NCBI RefSeq assembly: GCF_000372965.1
Contig: NZ_KB890024.1
Location: forward strand, 1,118,839-1,182,838
Source: Hoeflea sp. 108
GTDB lineage: Bacteria; Pseudomonadota; Alphaproteobacteria; Rhizobiales; Rhizobiaceae
Direction of reading: 5' to 3'
Length of the DNA stretch: 64,000 nt
Of this stretch, positions 7,531-15,452 are shown one piece after another (within the stretch, counting starts at the first letter, position 1; each line of letters begins with the position of its first letter). The notes beneath the pieces are model-generated. The model was not told where the DNA came from and ran no database searches. It saw only the letters and a program-made list of their open reading frames with translations. A program made the translations under genes and the position numbers.

Positions 7531-9434
7531 GCGCGGTTGACGACCACTTTGATTCCGAAGCAGACGAAACGATCCTGGCCTGCCTGAACGTCGAGAAGCC
7601 TAGGAGCTTCTTTCTTTACGCTGGCGCCGGATCGGGCAAGACGCGGTCGCTCGTCGAGGCGATCCGAACGGTATGTAAGGAACAGGGCCGGCGGTTATCG
7701 CTATCCGGTCAGAAGATCGGGGTGATCACTTACACTAATGCCGCCTGCGACGAGATCAAGCAACGGCTCGAGTTCGATCCTCGCGTGGAGGTATCAACCA
7801 TTCACGCGTTCGCGTGGTCGCTGATTGCTGGTTATGACGGTGATATTCGAGAGTGGCTGTCGACCAGGCTCCTTGCGGATATCGCCGAGCTGGAAGTGGC
7901 ACAGGCGAAGGGGCGGGCAAACAGCAAGGCTGCGTCCGACCGCGCTCGCTCTATAGAAAGCAAGCGGCGTCGCCGCGAGAACCTCGCCGGAATTACGCGA
8001 TTCGTTTACAGCCCTACCGGCGACAACCGTACGCGGGATTCCCTGAGCCACGCTGAGGTCATCGCCATGACCGCCGATTTTCTCAGCGCAAAGCCGGGTT
8101 TGCGCCGGCTGCTGGTGACCCGCTTCCCAATTTTGTTGATCGACGAGAGCCAAGATACCAGCCGGAGGCTCATGGATGCGCTGCTCGATGTCGAGGCGCG
8201 TTATCGCGACGCCTTTTGCCTCGGACTTTTCGGCGACACGATGCAGCGTATCTACGCCGATGGTAAGGAGCGTCTAGCGGAGGCGATCCCGCAGGTCTGG
8301 GCCAGGCCGAGGAAGCGGATGAACCATCGTTGCCCCACACGGGTCATCACGCTCATCAACAAAATTAGACGAGATGAGGATGGAGAGGAACAGCAGCCGC
8401 GCAGCGATGCTGAGCAGGGCGTTGTTCGGCTGTTCGTCATCTCGCAGGCGATAGCCGACAAGACCGCGGCCGAGGCCTCCGTCGCTGCACGAATGGCGGA
8501 GATCACCGGCGATCGGAATTGGGCGGAGGGAGCCGACGCGATCAAGACGCTGGCGCTGGAGCACCTGATGTCCGCGCGCCGGTTTGGCTTTGAACAGTTC
8601 TTCGAGCCTCTCTACGGGGTCGAGCGCATCCGCACGAGCTTTCTGCAAGGGACAGGTGCAGGCATTGGACTTTTCACCCGCGAAATATTGCCGCTGGTCG
8701 CGGCCCTGCGCGCCGGAGATCGATTTGCCGTCGCAGCAGTCGTTCGGCACACATCGCCACTTCTCGAGCGTAAAGCGCTTGAGGCTGCCGGCGAGAAGCA
8801 GGTCGACATTCTCAGCAAGGTCAAGGCTGCCTGCGATGGCCTGCTGGCCTTGGTGAATAGGGGTCAGAAACCCACCGCGCGCTCGGTCTTGCGCTATGTC
8901 GCCGAAACCAATCTCTTCACGATCCCCGAGGTGCTGGTCCCGTTTTCCGCCGCCGATGCCGTCGGCTCGGAAGGCGAGATTGACGCAGCCGATGACGCTG
9001 GCGACCAGGAAGAGGAAGTCGATGTCAAAAGCGAGTTGGGCGGCTGGCGCTTGGCACTGGAGGCACCCTTCGACCAGATCGAGCGATATGATCGCTACGT
9101 TCGTGGCATCTCGCAGTTCGACACGCACCAGGGGGTAAAAGGGCTAGAATTTCCGAGGGTAATGGTTGTCGTTAGCGACGATGAAGCCCGTGGCTTCATG
9201 TTCGCCTATGACAAGCTCTTCGCGACGAAGACGAAGAGCAAGACGGATCTTGAGAATGAAGCGGCCGGGAAGGAGACGACCATCGATCGGACGCGGCGAC
9301 TATTTTACGTGACGTGCAGCCGCGCCGAGCAAAGCCTCGCCGTCGTTTACTACACTGCTGATCCGACGCTGGCACGAGACGCGATGATACGGCAGGAGTG
9401 GTTCGAGCCAGGCGAGATAGAACTAATCGCCTAA
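7527..9434 (+). CDS. Gabija GajB-like UvrD/Rep-family helicase
   Basis: A 635-residue superfamily 1A helicase. Walker A is AGAGSGKTR at residues 33-40, Walker B/motif II LLIDESQDTS near residue 205, motif III GLFGDTMQRIY, motif V THQGVKGLEFPRVMV and motif VI FYVTCSRAEQSLAV. It overlaps the upstream OLD nuclease gene by four bases, so the two are translationally coupled, which matches the Gabija arrangement. The family's role is sensing or processing nucleic acid ends and activating the nuclease during phage infection. It is longer than the founding GajB (about 490 residues). A middle insertion with two acidic runs near residues 485-505 is unexplained. Confidence 0.8.
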   Translation: MSAVDDHFDSEADETILACLNVEKPRSFFLYAGAGSGKTRSLVEAIRTVCKEQGRRLSLSGQKIGVITYTNAACDEIKQRLEFDPRVEVSTIHAFAWSLIAGYDGDIREWLSTRLLADIAELEVAQAKGRANSKAASDRARSIESKRRRRENLAGITRFVYSPTGDNRTRDSLSHAEVIAMTADFLSAKPGLRRLLVTRFPILLIDESQDTSRRLMDALLDVEARYRDAFCLGLFGDTMQRIYADGKERLAEAIPQVWARPRKRMNHRCPTRVITLINKIRRDEDGEEQQPRSDAEQGVVRLFVISQAIADKTAAEASVAARMAEITGDRNWAEGADAIKTLALEHLMSARRFGFEQFFEPLYGVERIRTSFLQGTGAGIGLFTREILPLVAALRAGDRFAVAAVVRHTSPLLERKALEAAGEKQVDILSKVKAACDGLLALVNRGQKPTARSVLRYVAETNLFTIPEVLVPFSAADAVGSEGEIDAADDAGDQEEEVDVKSELGGWRLALEAPFDQIERYDRYVRGISQFDTHQGVKGLEFPRVMVVVSDDEARGFMFAYDKLFATKTKSKTDLENEAAGKETTIDRTRRLFYVTCSRAEQSLAVVYYTADPTLARDAMIRQEWFEPGEIELIA

Positions 9435-9448
9435 AGGCAGCGGCGACT

Positions 9449-10588
9449 CTAGTGCTGGTTTTCCTTCCACTGCCGATGCTGCTCGCGCAATGCAGCCTCG
9501 ATGGCGGCAAGCTGGGCGTTGTAATCCAGTCCGTTCGGGCTTTTGGCGGCGACCTCGCCGGAGGCGATAACGAGGCGCCACGCGCCGTACTCGTGAAAGG
9601 GGTTGAGTCCGATGACGTTACCGAGCGCGACGTCGCTTGGTTCCGGCGCACACAGCAGCTTGGCGAAGGCTGCGATCGCCGCGTTCATGTCCCAATCGGA
9701 GACGAACAGCACAAGCGCGCATAGGGCAAGCAATGCCGGTGGCGCACCTTTCCATCGATAGATTTCGGGCTGCCGCTTGCCGAAATCGACGCCGCCATTC
9801 GCGGCGACGAAGGTGCACAGTGAGATCGCGGCCTCGTAGTACGGCTGGAGCTTGGTGACGTCGAACACCTCGCGCCCATGATTTTTCTGGGCAAGTTCAC
9901 TCGCTTGCCGCCACGTCGCGTCCTCGAACGGTAGCAATCCGCCCTTCACCAGTTCGAACAGGTGAAGGTGCTCTTCGGTGAACTGTTTTTTTGCGGCGGC
10001 TTTCCAGTCGAAGGCGGGCATCTCTGCTTGGGATGGGTGGAACTGCCAGCGCTGGTAGTAGGGATGGCGCTGAAGTGCATGGGCCCAAGAGATAGCCTCC
10101 AACGGCATTGATACCGTGAAGCGGGTGGCGGATTTAAGATCGAAGAACCACTGCCGCATGTCCCTGATACGACGCTGGTCAAATATGCATTGCTCGATAC
10201 CCTTACATACCAGCAGCCGTATGGCTCTTGTTTCCGCGCTTTTTTCCGATCCGAAGTCGAGGAGGCTATCTTGGGTCGAACGAGTTTCGTCGTTCCCGTG
10301 GAATTCGCAGAATGGATGGTGGGCGTCGCCGCCATTCGGATCGACAAACCTGAAGTGTGCTTGTCGGAGAATCGCCTTAGACGCCCGCGACCTTGCGGAG
10401 CGAACAATGTGCGCACCGAATTTTCCGCACGATGAACACTGAATATCGGAGCGGATCGCATCGCCAGAAGCGCTGAGGAGTTCAGCTCCGTCGCGTGCTG
10501 ACGTCGGCTGCTGGCCGGTCATCAAGATTGCCAGTTGATCAACATCAAGCTCGCGCGCGAACCTTACTGAGAACGCAGTTGCCGGCAT
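9449..10588 (-). CDS. Uncharacterised protein with Cys/His cluster
   Basis: A 379-residue soluble protein of no family I recognise. A possible metal site lies near the N terminus: C51-x2-C54, then H91, C94 and H97. The C-terminal half is largely helical, with a hydrophobic stretch around LLALCALVLFVSDWDM. It lies 43 bases downstream of the TacT-like toxin on the same strand, so an antitoxin-toxin-unknown operon is possible. Its 3' end faces the helicase gene with 14 bases between them. Position suggests a defence or addiction role, but nothing in the sequence proves it. Confidence 0.65.
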   Translation of the reverse strand: MPATAFSVRFARELDVDQLAILMTGQQPTSARDGAELLSASGDAIRSDIQCSSCGKFGAHIVRSARSRASKAILRQAHFRFVDPNGGDAHHPFCEFHGNDETRSTQDSLLDFGSEKSAETRAIRLLVCKGIEQCIFDQRRIRDMRQWFFDLKSATRFTVSMPLEAISWAHALQRHPYYQRWQFHPSQAEMPAFDWKAAAKKQFTEEHLHLFELVKGGLLPFEDATWRQASELAQKNHGREVFDVTKLQPYYEAAISLCTFVAANGGVDFGKRQPEIYRWKGAPPALLALCALVLFVSDWDMNAAIAAFAKLLCAPEPSDVALGNVIGLNPFHEYGAWRLVIASGEVAAKSPNGLDYNAQLAAIEAALREQHRQWKENQH

Positions 10589-10631
10589 TTTCTCCCACTC
10601 ATCTTAAGCATTTTACGTCGGTGAACGACCG

Positions 10632-11159
10632 TCAGAGAAGACCCTTACCCTTGAGATCGGCGGCGAAGGTGGCGAGCGGCATGACCAATGTGAGCGGCCG
10701 ACTCTGAAGCGGCTCAGCCCCGTAACTGGCGTACCATTGAGCCGCACGTTCGCCCTTGGCGTCGATAATCAGCAGCACGCCGCCGGCTTCGGACGCGATG
10801 CGCAGGCAACGAAGCGCCGCGGCTGCGAGAAGCTGACCGCCCAGGCCGAGGCCCGCGACTGTGACATCCGTTGCGATCCGGGCCAACTTAAAGCCCGAGA
10901 CCTCGTGCTGAGCCAGCCCTTTCGTCATCGACGCCGGCACGTCCTCATGCGCCACGGCAGAGGGGGCGAGCGTGTAGAAGCCGAGGACACGGTTGGCCGT
11001 GGCAACGTCGATTGCGCAGAAGGTTTTTGAGGCGTTCTGTTCGTGGCTCTGACGCGCAAAGCGTCGAAGAAAATCGTTCATCGCGGGATCGCCGCAGTCG
11101 AAGGACTGGCGATCATGCGATTTCGCGATTGCTTCCTCTTTCCAGGCCGGAAGCCTCAT
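10632..11159 (-). CDS. TacT-like GNAT toxin
   Basis: A 175-residue GCN5-related N-acetyltransferase. It has the opening of the toxin subfamily (FDCGDPAMNDFLRRFARQ), the acetyl-CoA loop region ATDVTVAGLGLGGQLL, and the closing WYASYGAEPL, where the second Tyr is the usual catalytic residue. Members acetylate the amino group of charged tRNAs and block translation. The gene overlaps its upstream antitoxin by ATGA, the standard arrangement of these type II modules. Length is normal and all key parts are present, so it is probably active. Confidence 0.85.
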   Translation of the reverse strand: MRLPAWKEEAIAKSHDRQSFDCGDPAMNDFLRRFARQSHEQNASKTFCAIDVATANRVLGFYTLAPSAVAHEDVPASMTKGLAQHEVSGFKLARIATDVTVAGLGLGGQLLAAAALRCLRIASEAGGVLLIIDAKGERAAQWYASYGAEPLQSRPLTLVMPLATFAADLKGKGLL

Positions 11160-11443
11160 AGGGTATCAGGCAACGCCGCTATCGCTGCCCGCAGCTTCAC
11201 ATTGGGCTTGGGGGGATTTTCCAAGAGTTCAAGCACACGCGAATGATCGCGCGCCGAGAGGCGAACGACCTCGGCCGCTTCGATGACAGCCTCGGCTTCG
11301 CGCAAGGCGGTCTGCGTCACGAAGTTAGTCAGATCGGTGTTGCGCAGTGCAGCGGCGCGCACGAGCTTGGCCTTGGTCTCCGGCGAAACCCGCAGGTTCA
11401 TGCGCTTGTTGTCATCCACGGCTGCTTGGGGCATCTCCGTCAT
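11156..11443 (-). CDS. TacA-like DUF1778 antitoxin
   Basis: A 95-residue ribbon-helix-helix antitoxin of the DUF1778 family. The N-terminal half (KRMNLRVSPETKAKLVRAA, then LTNFVTQTAL) is the DNA-binding part. The C-terminal tail (ARDHSRVLELLENPPKPN) is the conserved toxin-neutralising segment. It is first in the operon and overlaps the GNAT toxin gene by four bases. The pair is expected to autoregulate through the repeats found immediately upstream. Confidence 0.88.
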   Translation of the reverse strand: MTEMPQAAVDDNKRMNLRVSPETKAKLVRAAALRNTDLTNFVTQTALREAEAVIEAAEVVRLSARDHSRVLELLENPPKPNVKLRAAIAALPDTL

Positions 11444-11445
11444 CC

Positions 11446-11503
11446 TTGAAGATCGTACTTGTTCAAGATGTACGCGATCAAGCCCGGCTTTTCAAGATCG
11501 TGT
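11446..11503 (-). promoter_or_regulatory. Candidate TacA operator repeats
   Basis: Three copies of a TTsAAGAT core lie before the antitoxin start: TTGAAGATCGTAC (11446-11458), TTCAAGATGTACG (11462-11474) and TTCAAGATCGTGT (11491-11503). Ribbon-helix-helix antitoxins bind such arrays near their own promoter. No firm -10/-35 pair can be chosen by eye. Confidence 0.45.
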
Positions 11504-11536
11504 GTCTTCATGGCGTACGTTCCCGCCGCTTTACAG

Positions 11537-11612
11537 GGGGCGTTGCGGGGTCTCCCCGCAGAAGGGGTCGGCGAGACCTTGGCTCGGTCGCAGGGGAAGG
11601 CTTTCCCCTCAT
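11537..11612. repeat. Dispersed GC-rich repeat, copy B
   Basis: It is the partner of 4185-4276 in the same orientation, sharing GGGGCGTTGCGGGGT at the left end and CTTTCCCCTCAT at the right. It carries a single copy of the inner palindromic unit. It marks the right side of the defence block. Confidence 0.75.
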
Positions 11613-12449
11613 CAGACTATTCCCTTGAACGGCTCCCGAATCTCCTGAGTAGGATGGAAAATGGAACCGCGAGTCGGTATGATGTAGTTCTTGCGAAGAC
11701 ATTCGCTGTCTGTTCCTCGAACTGAAGCGACGACCGTCACCGGCGATAGATGACGAATTTTTTTTCGAGCCGATCAGCCGAAAAAAGCTAATGATTTCAA
11801 GAGCGATAGCTTTTTGACGGTGGCTGCGGCGGCATATGGCCCCTCAAGAAAATTTTTCCGCTTTGTTTTTCAAGTGGTTAGCCCATAGGGCGCACCATCG
11901 AGTGGGAGTAGAGGGAAAACCGCGGCAACAACGTAGTTTCGGCGGCGATATTTGCCGGCGCAAAGGTTTCGTGCACCAGTCAGACTTCCGCTGAACTGCC
12001 ATTCTCTTTTCCCGATCCCGCAAGCCCGGCCTGCGACCATATTCCAGATCTAGTGAAGTGCTGGAGGAGAGGGCTGTAGCCTGGGATAGCGTGCACAGTC
12101 GCGAGGTCTGCTGCGCGCCGCATGTCGGTCACAAGCATTGCGACCGATGCACGCATCGGAAGACTTTGGCCTGTTTGGCCACAGCGCAGCATCGGTGATG
12201 TTCTTCCTCGGGGCAGGCGAGCAATATCCAACACTACAATCCAGACCATGACTTTCGTGACGATCTGATCCCGATCGGATCGAGAATAGTCATGCGCGCG
12301 ATGCGAAACATTCTGGGCGGCTGGCTCCAGCCGGATCGAATAGGCCGCCCTCTTCGAGATGGCGAGGACGCCCCGGAGCTGCCCGCCAAACGCTCAGACC
12401 GCGACAATCTGTTGTTCGCGATGCCGGCACATTGCGATCGTCGGTCTCT
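11613..12449. other. Gene-poor junction between island and denitrification region
   Basis: About 840 bases without a convincing gene. Short frames exist on both strands but none has a recognisable family, a good ribosome site or consistent codon usage. Base composition is uneven, with A/T-rich runs around 11755-11880. No tRNA gene or integrase is visible. This may be the degraded edge of the accessory region. Confidence 0.45.
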
Positions 12450-12463
12450 TTGTCCATGCGCAA
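12450..12463 (+). promoter_or_regulatory. NnrR/Fnr-type box before DUF1858 gene
   Basis: TTGTCCATGCGCAA fits TTG-N8-CAA, and its right half is the exact NnrR half-site CGCAA. A site centred 41.5 bases upstream of transcription would put the start near 12498, about 20 bases before the gene. Confidence 0.6.
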
Positions 12464-12518
12464 TGATGGAACGCGCCGGCCAGCTCATGATTGGGCCCGA
12501 CAATCGGGTAGCCCGACA

Positions 12519-12719
12519 ATGAAGTCACGTTTCGACCACGACATGACGATGGACACCATCATGCGCCGGTGGCCCGGTTCGATCCGGGTCATTCTGGGCC
12601 ATGGCATGCTTTGCGTCGGTTGCCCGATCGCCTCGTTCCATACGGTGTCTGATGCCGCACGAGAGCATCTTCTCGATGAAGATTTGCTGGTCGCGGACCT
12701 GACGAAATTGATGAAATGA
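12519..12719 (+). CDS. DUF1858 domain protein
   Basis: A 66-residue protein built around the DUF1858 core: MTMDTIMRRWPGSIRVI, then the conserved HGMLCVGCP with its two cysteines, and a helical tail. Such proteins accompany denitrification and anaerobic respiration genes and are thought to bind a metal or take part in NO repair, but their biochemical role is not settled. The ATG at 12519 is used; an in-frame ATG at 12543 is an alternative that removes eight residues. A TTG-N8-CAA box lies 56 bases upstream. The gene converges with the regulator gene. Confidence 0.8.
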   Translation: MKSRFDHDMTMDTIMRRWPGSIRVILGHGMLCVGCPIASFHTVSDAAREHLLDEDLLVADLTKLMK

Positions 12720-12728
12720 GCTCTTGGA

Positions 12729-13511
12729 TCAGCCCTTGTCAGCCTGGCCCTCGGCCAGCGCAAACAGCCGGTGTGGTTCGATCACGGTCACCTTCTGGCG
12801 CCCGCTCTTGACCAACCCCTTTTCTTCCCAGGCGGTGAGCAGGCGGCTGACCGTGTGCAATGTGGTGCCCGTCATTTCGGCAATGTCCTGCCGCGAAATC
12901 GGGAAGTCGATGAGGATGCCTTCTTCGGTCTTGCGGCCCGTCTGTTTGACCAACCGCAGCAGGGCATGTGCAACGCGCTGTTCGACCTGTTCGGTGGCGA
13001 GTTCGACGACGCGCGCCTGCGTTTCCTGCAGCCTAGCGCCGACGGTCTTGTAGGTTCCGGCGCCGAAATTCGGGAAATTTGCGGCCATTTCGGGCCACAG
13101 ATGGCCGGGCCATGCCAGCACGACACAGTCGACGGCGGCGACAGCACTGGCCGGATAGGTGGTGCGCCCCAAAGCATGGGCGATGCCCATCAGTTCACCC
13201 GGGCTGATGTAGCGGACGATGACCTGCTGGCCGTCGGGCGTAGTCTTGACAACCCGCACATGGCCGCTGAGCAGCAGGAAGAAGGAGTGGGCCTCGCCTT
13301 CCTGTTCGAACACCGTCTGGTCCTTGGCGATGCGCAGCGAGCGCGCTTTCACGAGCATGCCATCCAGCTCGGCAGGGGCCATTCCCTGGAATATAGGCAT
13401 GCCTGCAATCAGCGAGCGATTGAGTCGGCTCAATTCCGTATCTCCTGACAGTGCCGAGCCCAGTGCTCCAAATCGGCATTCGCTGTCGAGCGCCAGAATG
13501 TCACAGGCCAT
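12729..13511 (-). CDS. nnrR: NnrR-like Crp/Fnr-family regulator
   Basis: A 260-residue regulator. The cNMP-type sensor barrel spans about residues 38-150 (IFQGMAPAELDGMLVKA through VVLAWPGHLW), followed by the dimer helix and a winged helix ending ISRQDIAEMTGTTLHTVSRLL. The recognition helix has LHTVSR, where Fnr has a Glu at the His position. That fits NnrR, whose sites are TTGCG-N4-CGCAA rather than TTGAT-N4-ATCAA. The N terminus has Cys3 and Cys12, but not the cysteine set of a [4Fe-4S] Fnr. NnrR activates nir and nor genes in response to NO. It is divergent from pseudoazurin with a shared box at 13557-13570. The N-terminal start is not certain. Confidence 0.75.
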   Translation of the reverse strand: MACDILALDSECRFGALGSALSGDTELSRLNRSLIAGMPIFQGMAPAELDGMLVKARSLRIAKDQTVFEQEGEAHSFFLLLSGHVRVVKTTPDGQQVIVRYISPGELMGIAHALGRTTYPASAVAAVDCVVLAWPGHLWPEMAANFPNFGAGTYKTVGARLQETQARVVELATEQVEQRVAHALLRLVKQTGRKTEEGILIDFPISRQDIAEMTGTTLHTVSRLLTAWEEKGLVKSGRQKVTVIEPHRLFALAEGQADKG

Positions 13512-13556
13512 CGGACTGACACAAGCAGCGCAATATTCCTGAAATCCCGGTCAAGT

Positions 13557-13570
13557 TTGCGTTGGATCAA
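13557..13570. promoter_or_regulatory. NnrR/Fnr-type box, regulator-pseudoazurin divergent region
   Basis: TTGCGTTGGATCAA joins an NnrR-like left half (TTGCG) to an Fnr-like right half (ATCAA). It is well placed for activation of both pseudoazurin (rightward) and the regulator itself (leftward). Confidence 0.65.
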
Positions 13571-13642
13571 AGTTCTCGACACGGGCGGACCCTACAGAGG
13601 GCTGACGGCTGGAGCCGTCATGCAAGAACATGGGAAAAGACG

Positions 13643-14083
13643 ATGAGACATGCAGTTGTTGTTGCGGCCGCTTTTGCAGCGGCCCTTCTGGCCGGCGCCG
13701 CACAGGCAGCCGATCATCAGGTCCAGATGCTGAACAAGGGCGAAAAGGGGGCCATGGTGTTCCAGCCCGATTTCATCGTCGCGGCACCAGGCGATACCGT
13801 CACCTTCGTGCCGACAGACAAATCCCACGATGCCGAGAGCATCAAGGACATGATCCCCGAGGGGGCAACGCCCTTCAAGGGCAAGATGAACGAGCAGATC
13901 ACCGTCACGCTCGACAAGGAAGGCGTCTACGGCGTCAAGTGCACGCCGCATTACGGCATGGGCATGGTGGCATTGATCGTGGTCGGCAAGCCGAGCAATC
14001 TCGAACAGGCAAAGGCGGTCAAGCAGACCGGCAAGGCCAAGAAAGTGTTCGAAGGGTTGCTGGCACAGGTGCCCACCAACTGA
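13643..14083 (+). CDS. Pseudoazurin
   Basis: A 146-residue blue copper protein that carries electrons to copper nitrite reductase in the periplasm. A Sec signal peptide ends at AQA, with mature ADHQVQM starting at residue 23. The type 1 copper ligands are all present: H62 (DKSHD), C100, H103 and M108 in KCTPHYGMGM. Length is normal for the family. An in-frame upstream extension exists, but the ATG at 13643 gives the proper signal peptide. It is followed by a strong terminator and is probably a single-gene unit under the box at 13557-13570. Confidence 0.95.
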   Translation: MRHAVVVAAAFAAALLAGAAQAADHQVQMLNKGEKGAMVFQPDFIVAAPGDTVTFVPTDKSHDAESIKDMIPEGATPFKGKMNEQITVTLDKEGVYGVKCTPHYGMGMVALIVVGKPSNLEQAKAVKQTGKAKKVFEGLLAQVPTN

Positions 14084-14115
14084 GCCGTGGCGGTTACGCC
14101 CGAAATTTCCCAGAC

Positions 14116-14150
14116 AAGGCCGGGTAGACAGGTTCTGCCCGGCCTTTTTT
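14116..14150 (+). terminator. Intrinsic terminator after pseudoazurin
   Basis: AAGGCCGGG and CCCGGCCTT form a nine-pair stem around a loop of about 13 bases, followed immediately by a T run. Confidence 0.9.
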
Positions 14151-14173
14151 GCTTTCTTGGAAAGGAGTGCACA

Positions 14174-15379
14174 ATGGCCATTCCCCGTGTCCGGCCAGGC
14201 AACTATCCCGCCGTTCTGTCTTACGGGTTCCGCCCGTTCTTCCTGCTTGGCTCGCTCTTTGCAGGACTGGCCATACTGGCATGGCTGCCGATGATTTACG
14301 GGCGTCTAGCGACGGCGAGCACATTTGCGCCGGTTGACTGGCACATCCACGAGATGATCTTTGGCTATGTCGCGGCCATTGTAACCGGCTTCCTGCTCAC
14401 GGCCATTCCCAACTGGACCGGCCGGCTGCCGGTGCAGGGGGGGGCGCTCGCGGCGCTGGTGGCTATCTGGCTGGCCGGCCGCTTGGCGGTGTTCTTCTCG
14501 GTCGGCATTGGTTGGCTCGCGGCCGCAATGATCGACAGCTCCTTCCTGCTGGCGGTAGCCGTCGCAGCCGCAGTCGAGATCATCGCCGGCCGCAACTGGC
14601 GCAACCTCAAAGTGCTCGCACCGGTCAGCGTCATGTTTGCAGCCAATGTCGTCTACCACCTCGAAGTGCACTTCAACGGCGAGGCCGATATCGCTCGCCG
14701 GCTGGGGATCGGCGCCACCGTGGTGCTGATCATGATTATCGGGGGCCGCATCATCCCGAGCTTCACCCGCAACTGGCTGGCGCGCCACGGGCAAGGGCGC
14801 TTGCCGGTGCCGTTCAACAGCTTCGATGCCGTTACGATCGTAGGCTCGGCGGTCGCCCTTTTGGCCTGGACCTGTTTCCCGGATCATGCGGCAAGCGGTG
14901 CAGTCCTGGCAGTCGCAGCAGGGCTGAACGTGGTACGGCTCGCTCGCTGGGCCGGTGACCGCACCTTGCGCGATCCGCTGGTGTTTGTCCTGCATGTTGC
15001 CTATGCCTTCGTGCCGGTCGGGTTCGCGTTGGCCGGGCTTGCAGTCGCATTGCCCGATGTCGTGGCTCCGGCCGCAGGCCTGCACGCTTTCGGAACAGGG
15101 GCCATCGGCACGATGACCTTGGCGGTGATGGCCCGGGCAACACTGGGGCATACGGGGCGCGAATTGCATGCCGGCAATGCCACCTGCATGGTCTTCGTTG
15201 CCGTGATCGCGTCGGCAATCCTCAGAATTGGCTATGCCTTCCTGCCCGCCATGACATCGCTGCTGCATTTGTCGGCCGCCGCCTGGACACTCGCTTTCCT
15301 CGGTTATGCCGCAGTTTACGGCGGCATTCTGCTGCGTCCGCGCTTGCGGGCACGACATCCCAATCCCGCGTCGTCGTAA
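14174..15379 (+). CDS. nnrS: NnrS family haem/copper membrane protein
   Basis: A 401-residue protein with about twelve membrane segments. It opens with the family's YGFRPFFLLGS and DWHIHEMIFGY segments, which carry conserved His residues. NnrS is an NO-linked haem- and copper-containing membrane protein that relieves nitrosative stress during denitrification. The start is fixed by AAAGGAG six bases before ATG. It lies just beyond the pseudoazurin terminator, so it needs its own promoter or read-through; no TTG-N8-CAA box is visible in the short gap. Confidence 0.92.
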   Translation: MAIPRVRPGNYPAVLSYGFRPFFLLGSLFAGLAILAWLPMIYGRLATASTFAPVDWHIHEMIFGYVAAIVTGFLLTAIPNWTGRLPVQGGALAALVAIWLAGRLAVFFSVGIGWLAAAMIDSSFLLAVAVAAAVEIIAGRNWRNLKVLAPVSVMFAANVVYHLEVHFNGEADIARRLGIGATVVLIMIIGGRIIPSFTRNWLARHGQGRLPVPFNSFDAVTIVGSAVALLAWTCFPDHAASGAVLAVAAGLNVVRLARWAGDRTLRDPLVFVLHVAYAFVPVGFALAGLAVALPDVVAPAAGLHAFGTGAIGTMTLAVMARATLGHTGRELHAGNATCMVFVAVIASAILRIGYAFLPAMTSLLHLSAAAWTLAFLGYAAVYGGILLRPRLRARHPNPASS

Positions 15380-15406
15380 GGACGTCCCGAACTGCCGGAA
15401 ATACAA

Positions 15407-15437
15407 AGGCCCGGATCTCCATGGGAAATCCGGGCCT
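15407..15437 (-). terminator. Terminator between nnrS and nirV
   Basis: AGGCCCGGAT and ATCCGGGCCT form a perfect ten-pair stem. On the minus strand a T-rich stretch follows, which fits ending the nirV transcript. It may also stop nnrS reading rightward. Confidence 0.75.
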
Positions 15438-15452
15438 CATTGTCGGCATCTG

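Noticed and set aside
8274..9128. 284-codon minus-strand frame inside the UvrD-like gene
   Set aside because: It is antisense to conserved helicase motifs and has no recognisable domain.
12292..12522. 76-codon frame before the DUF1858 gene
   Set aside because: Composition is not protein-like and it covers the NnrR box at 12450-12463, so it is more likely regulatory DNA.
14306..15406. 366-codon minus-strand frame over nnrS
   Set aside because: Rich in His, Arg and Gly, as expected opposite a membrane protein gene; nnrS itself is well supported.
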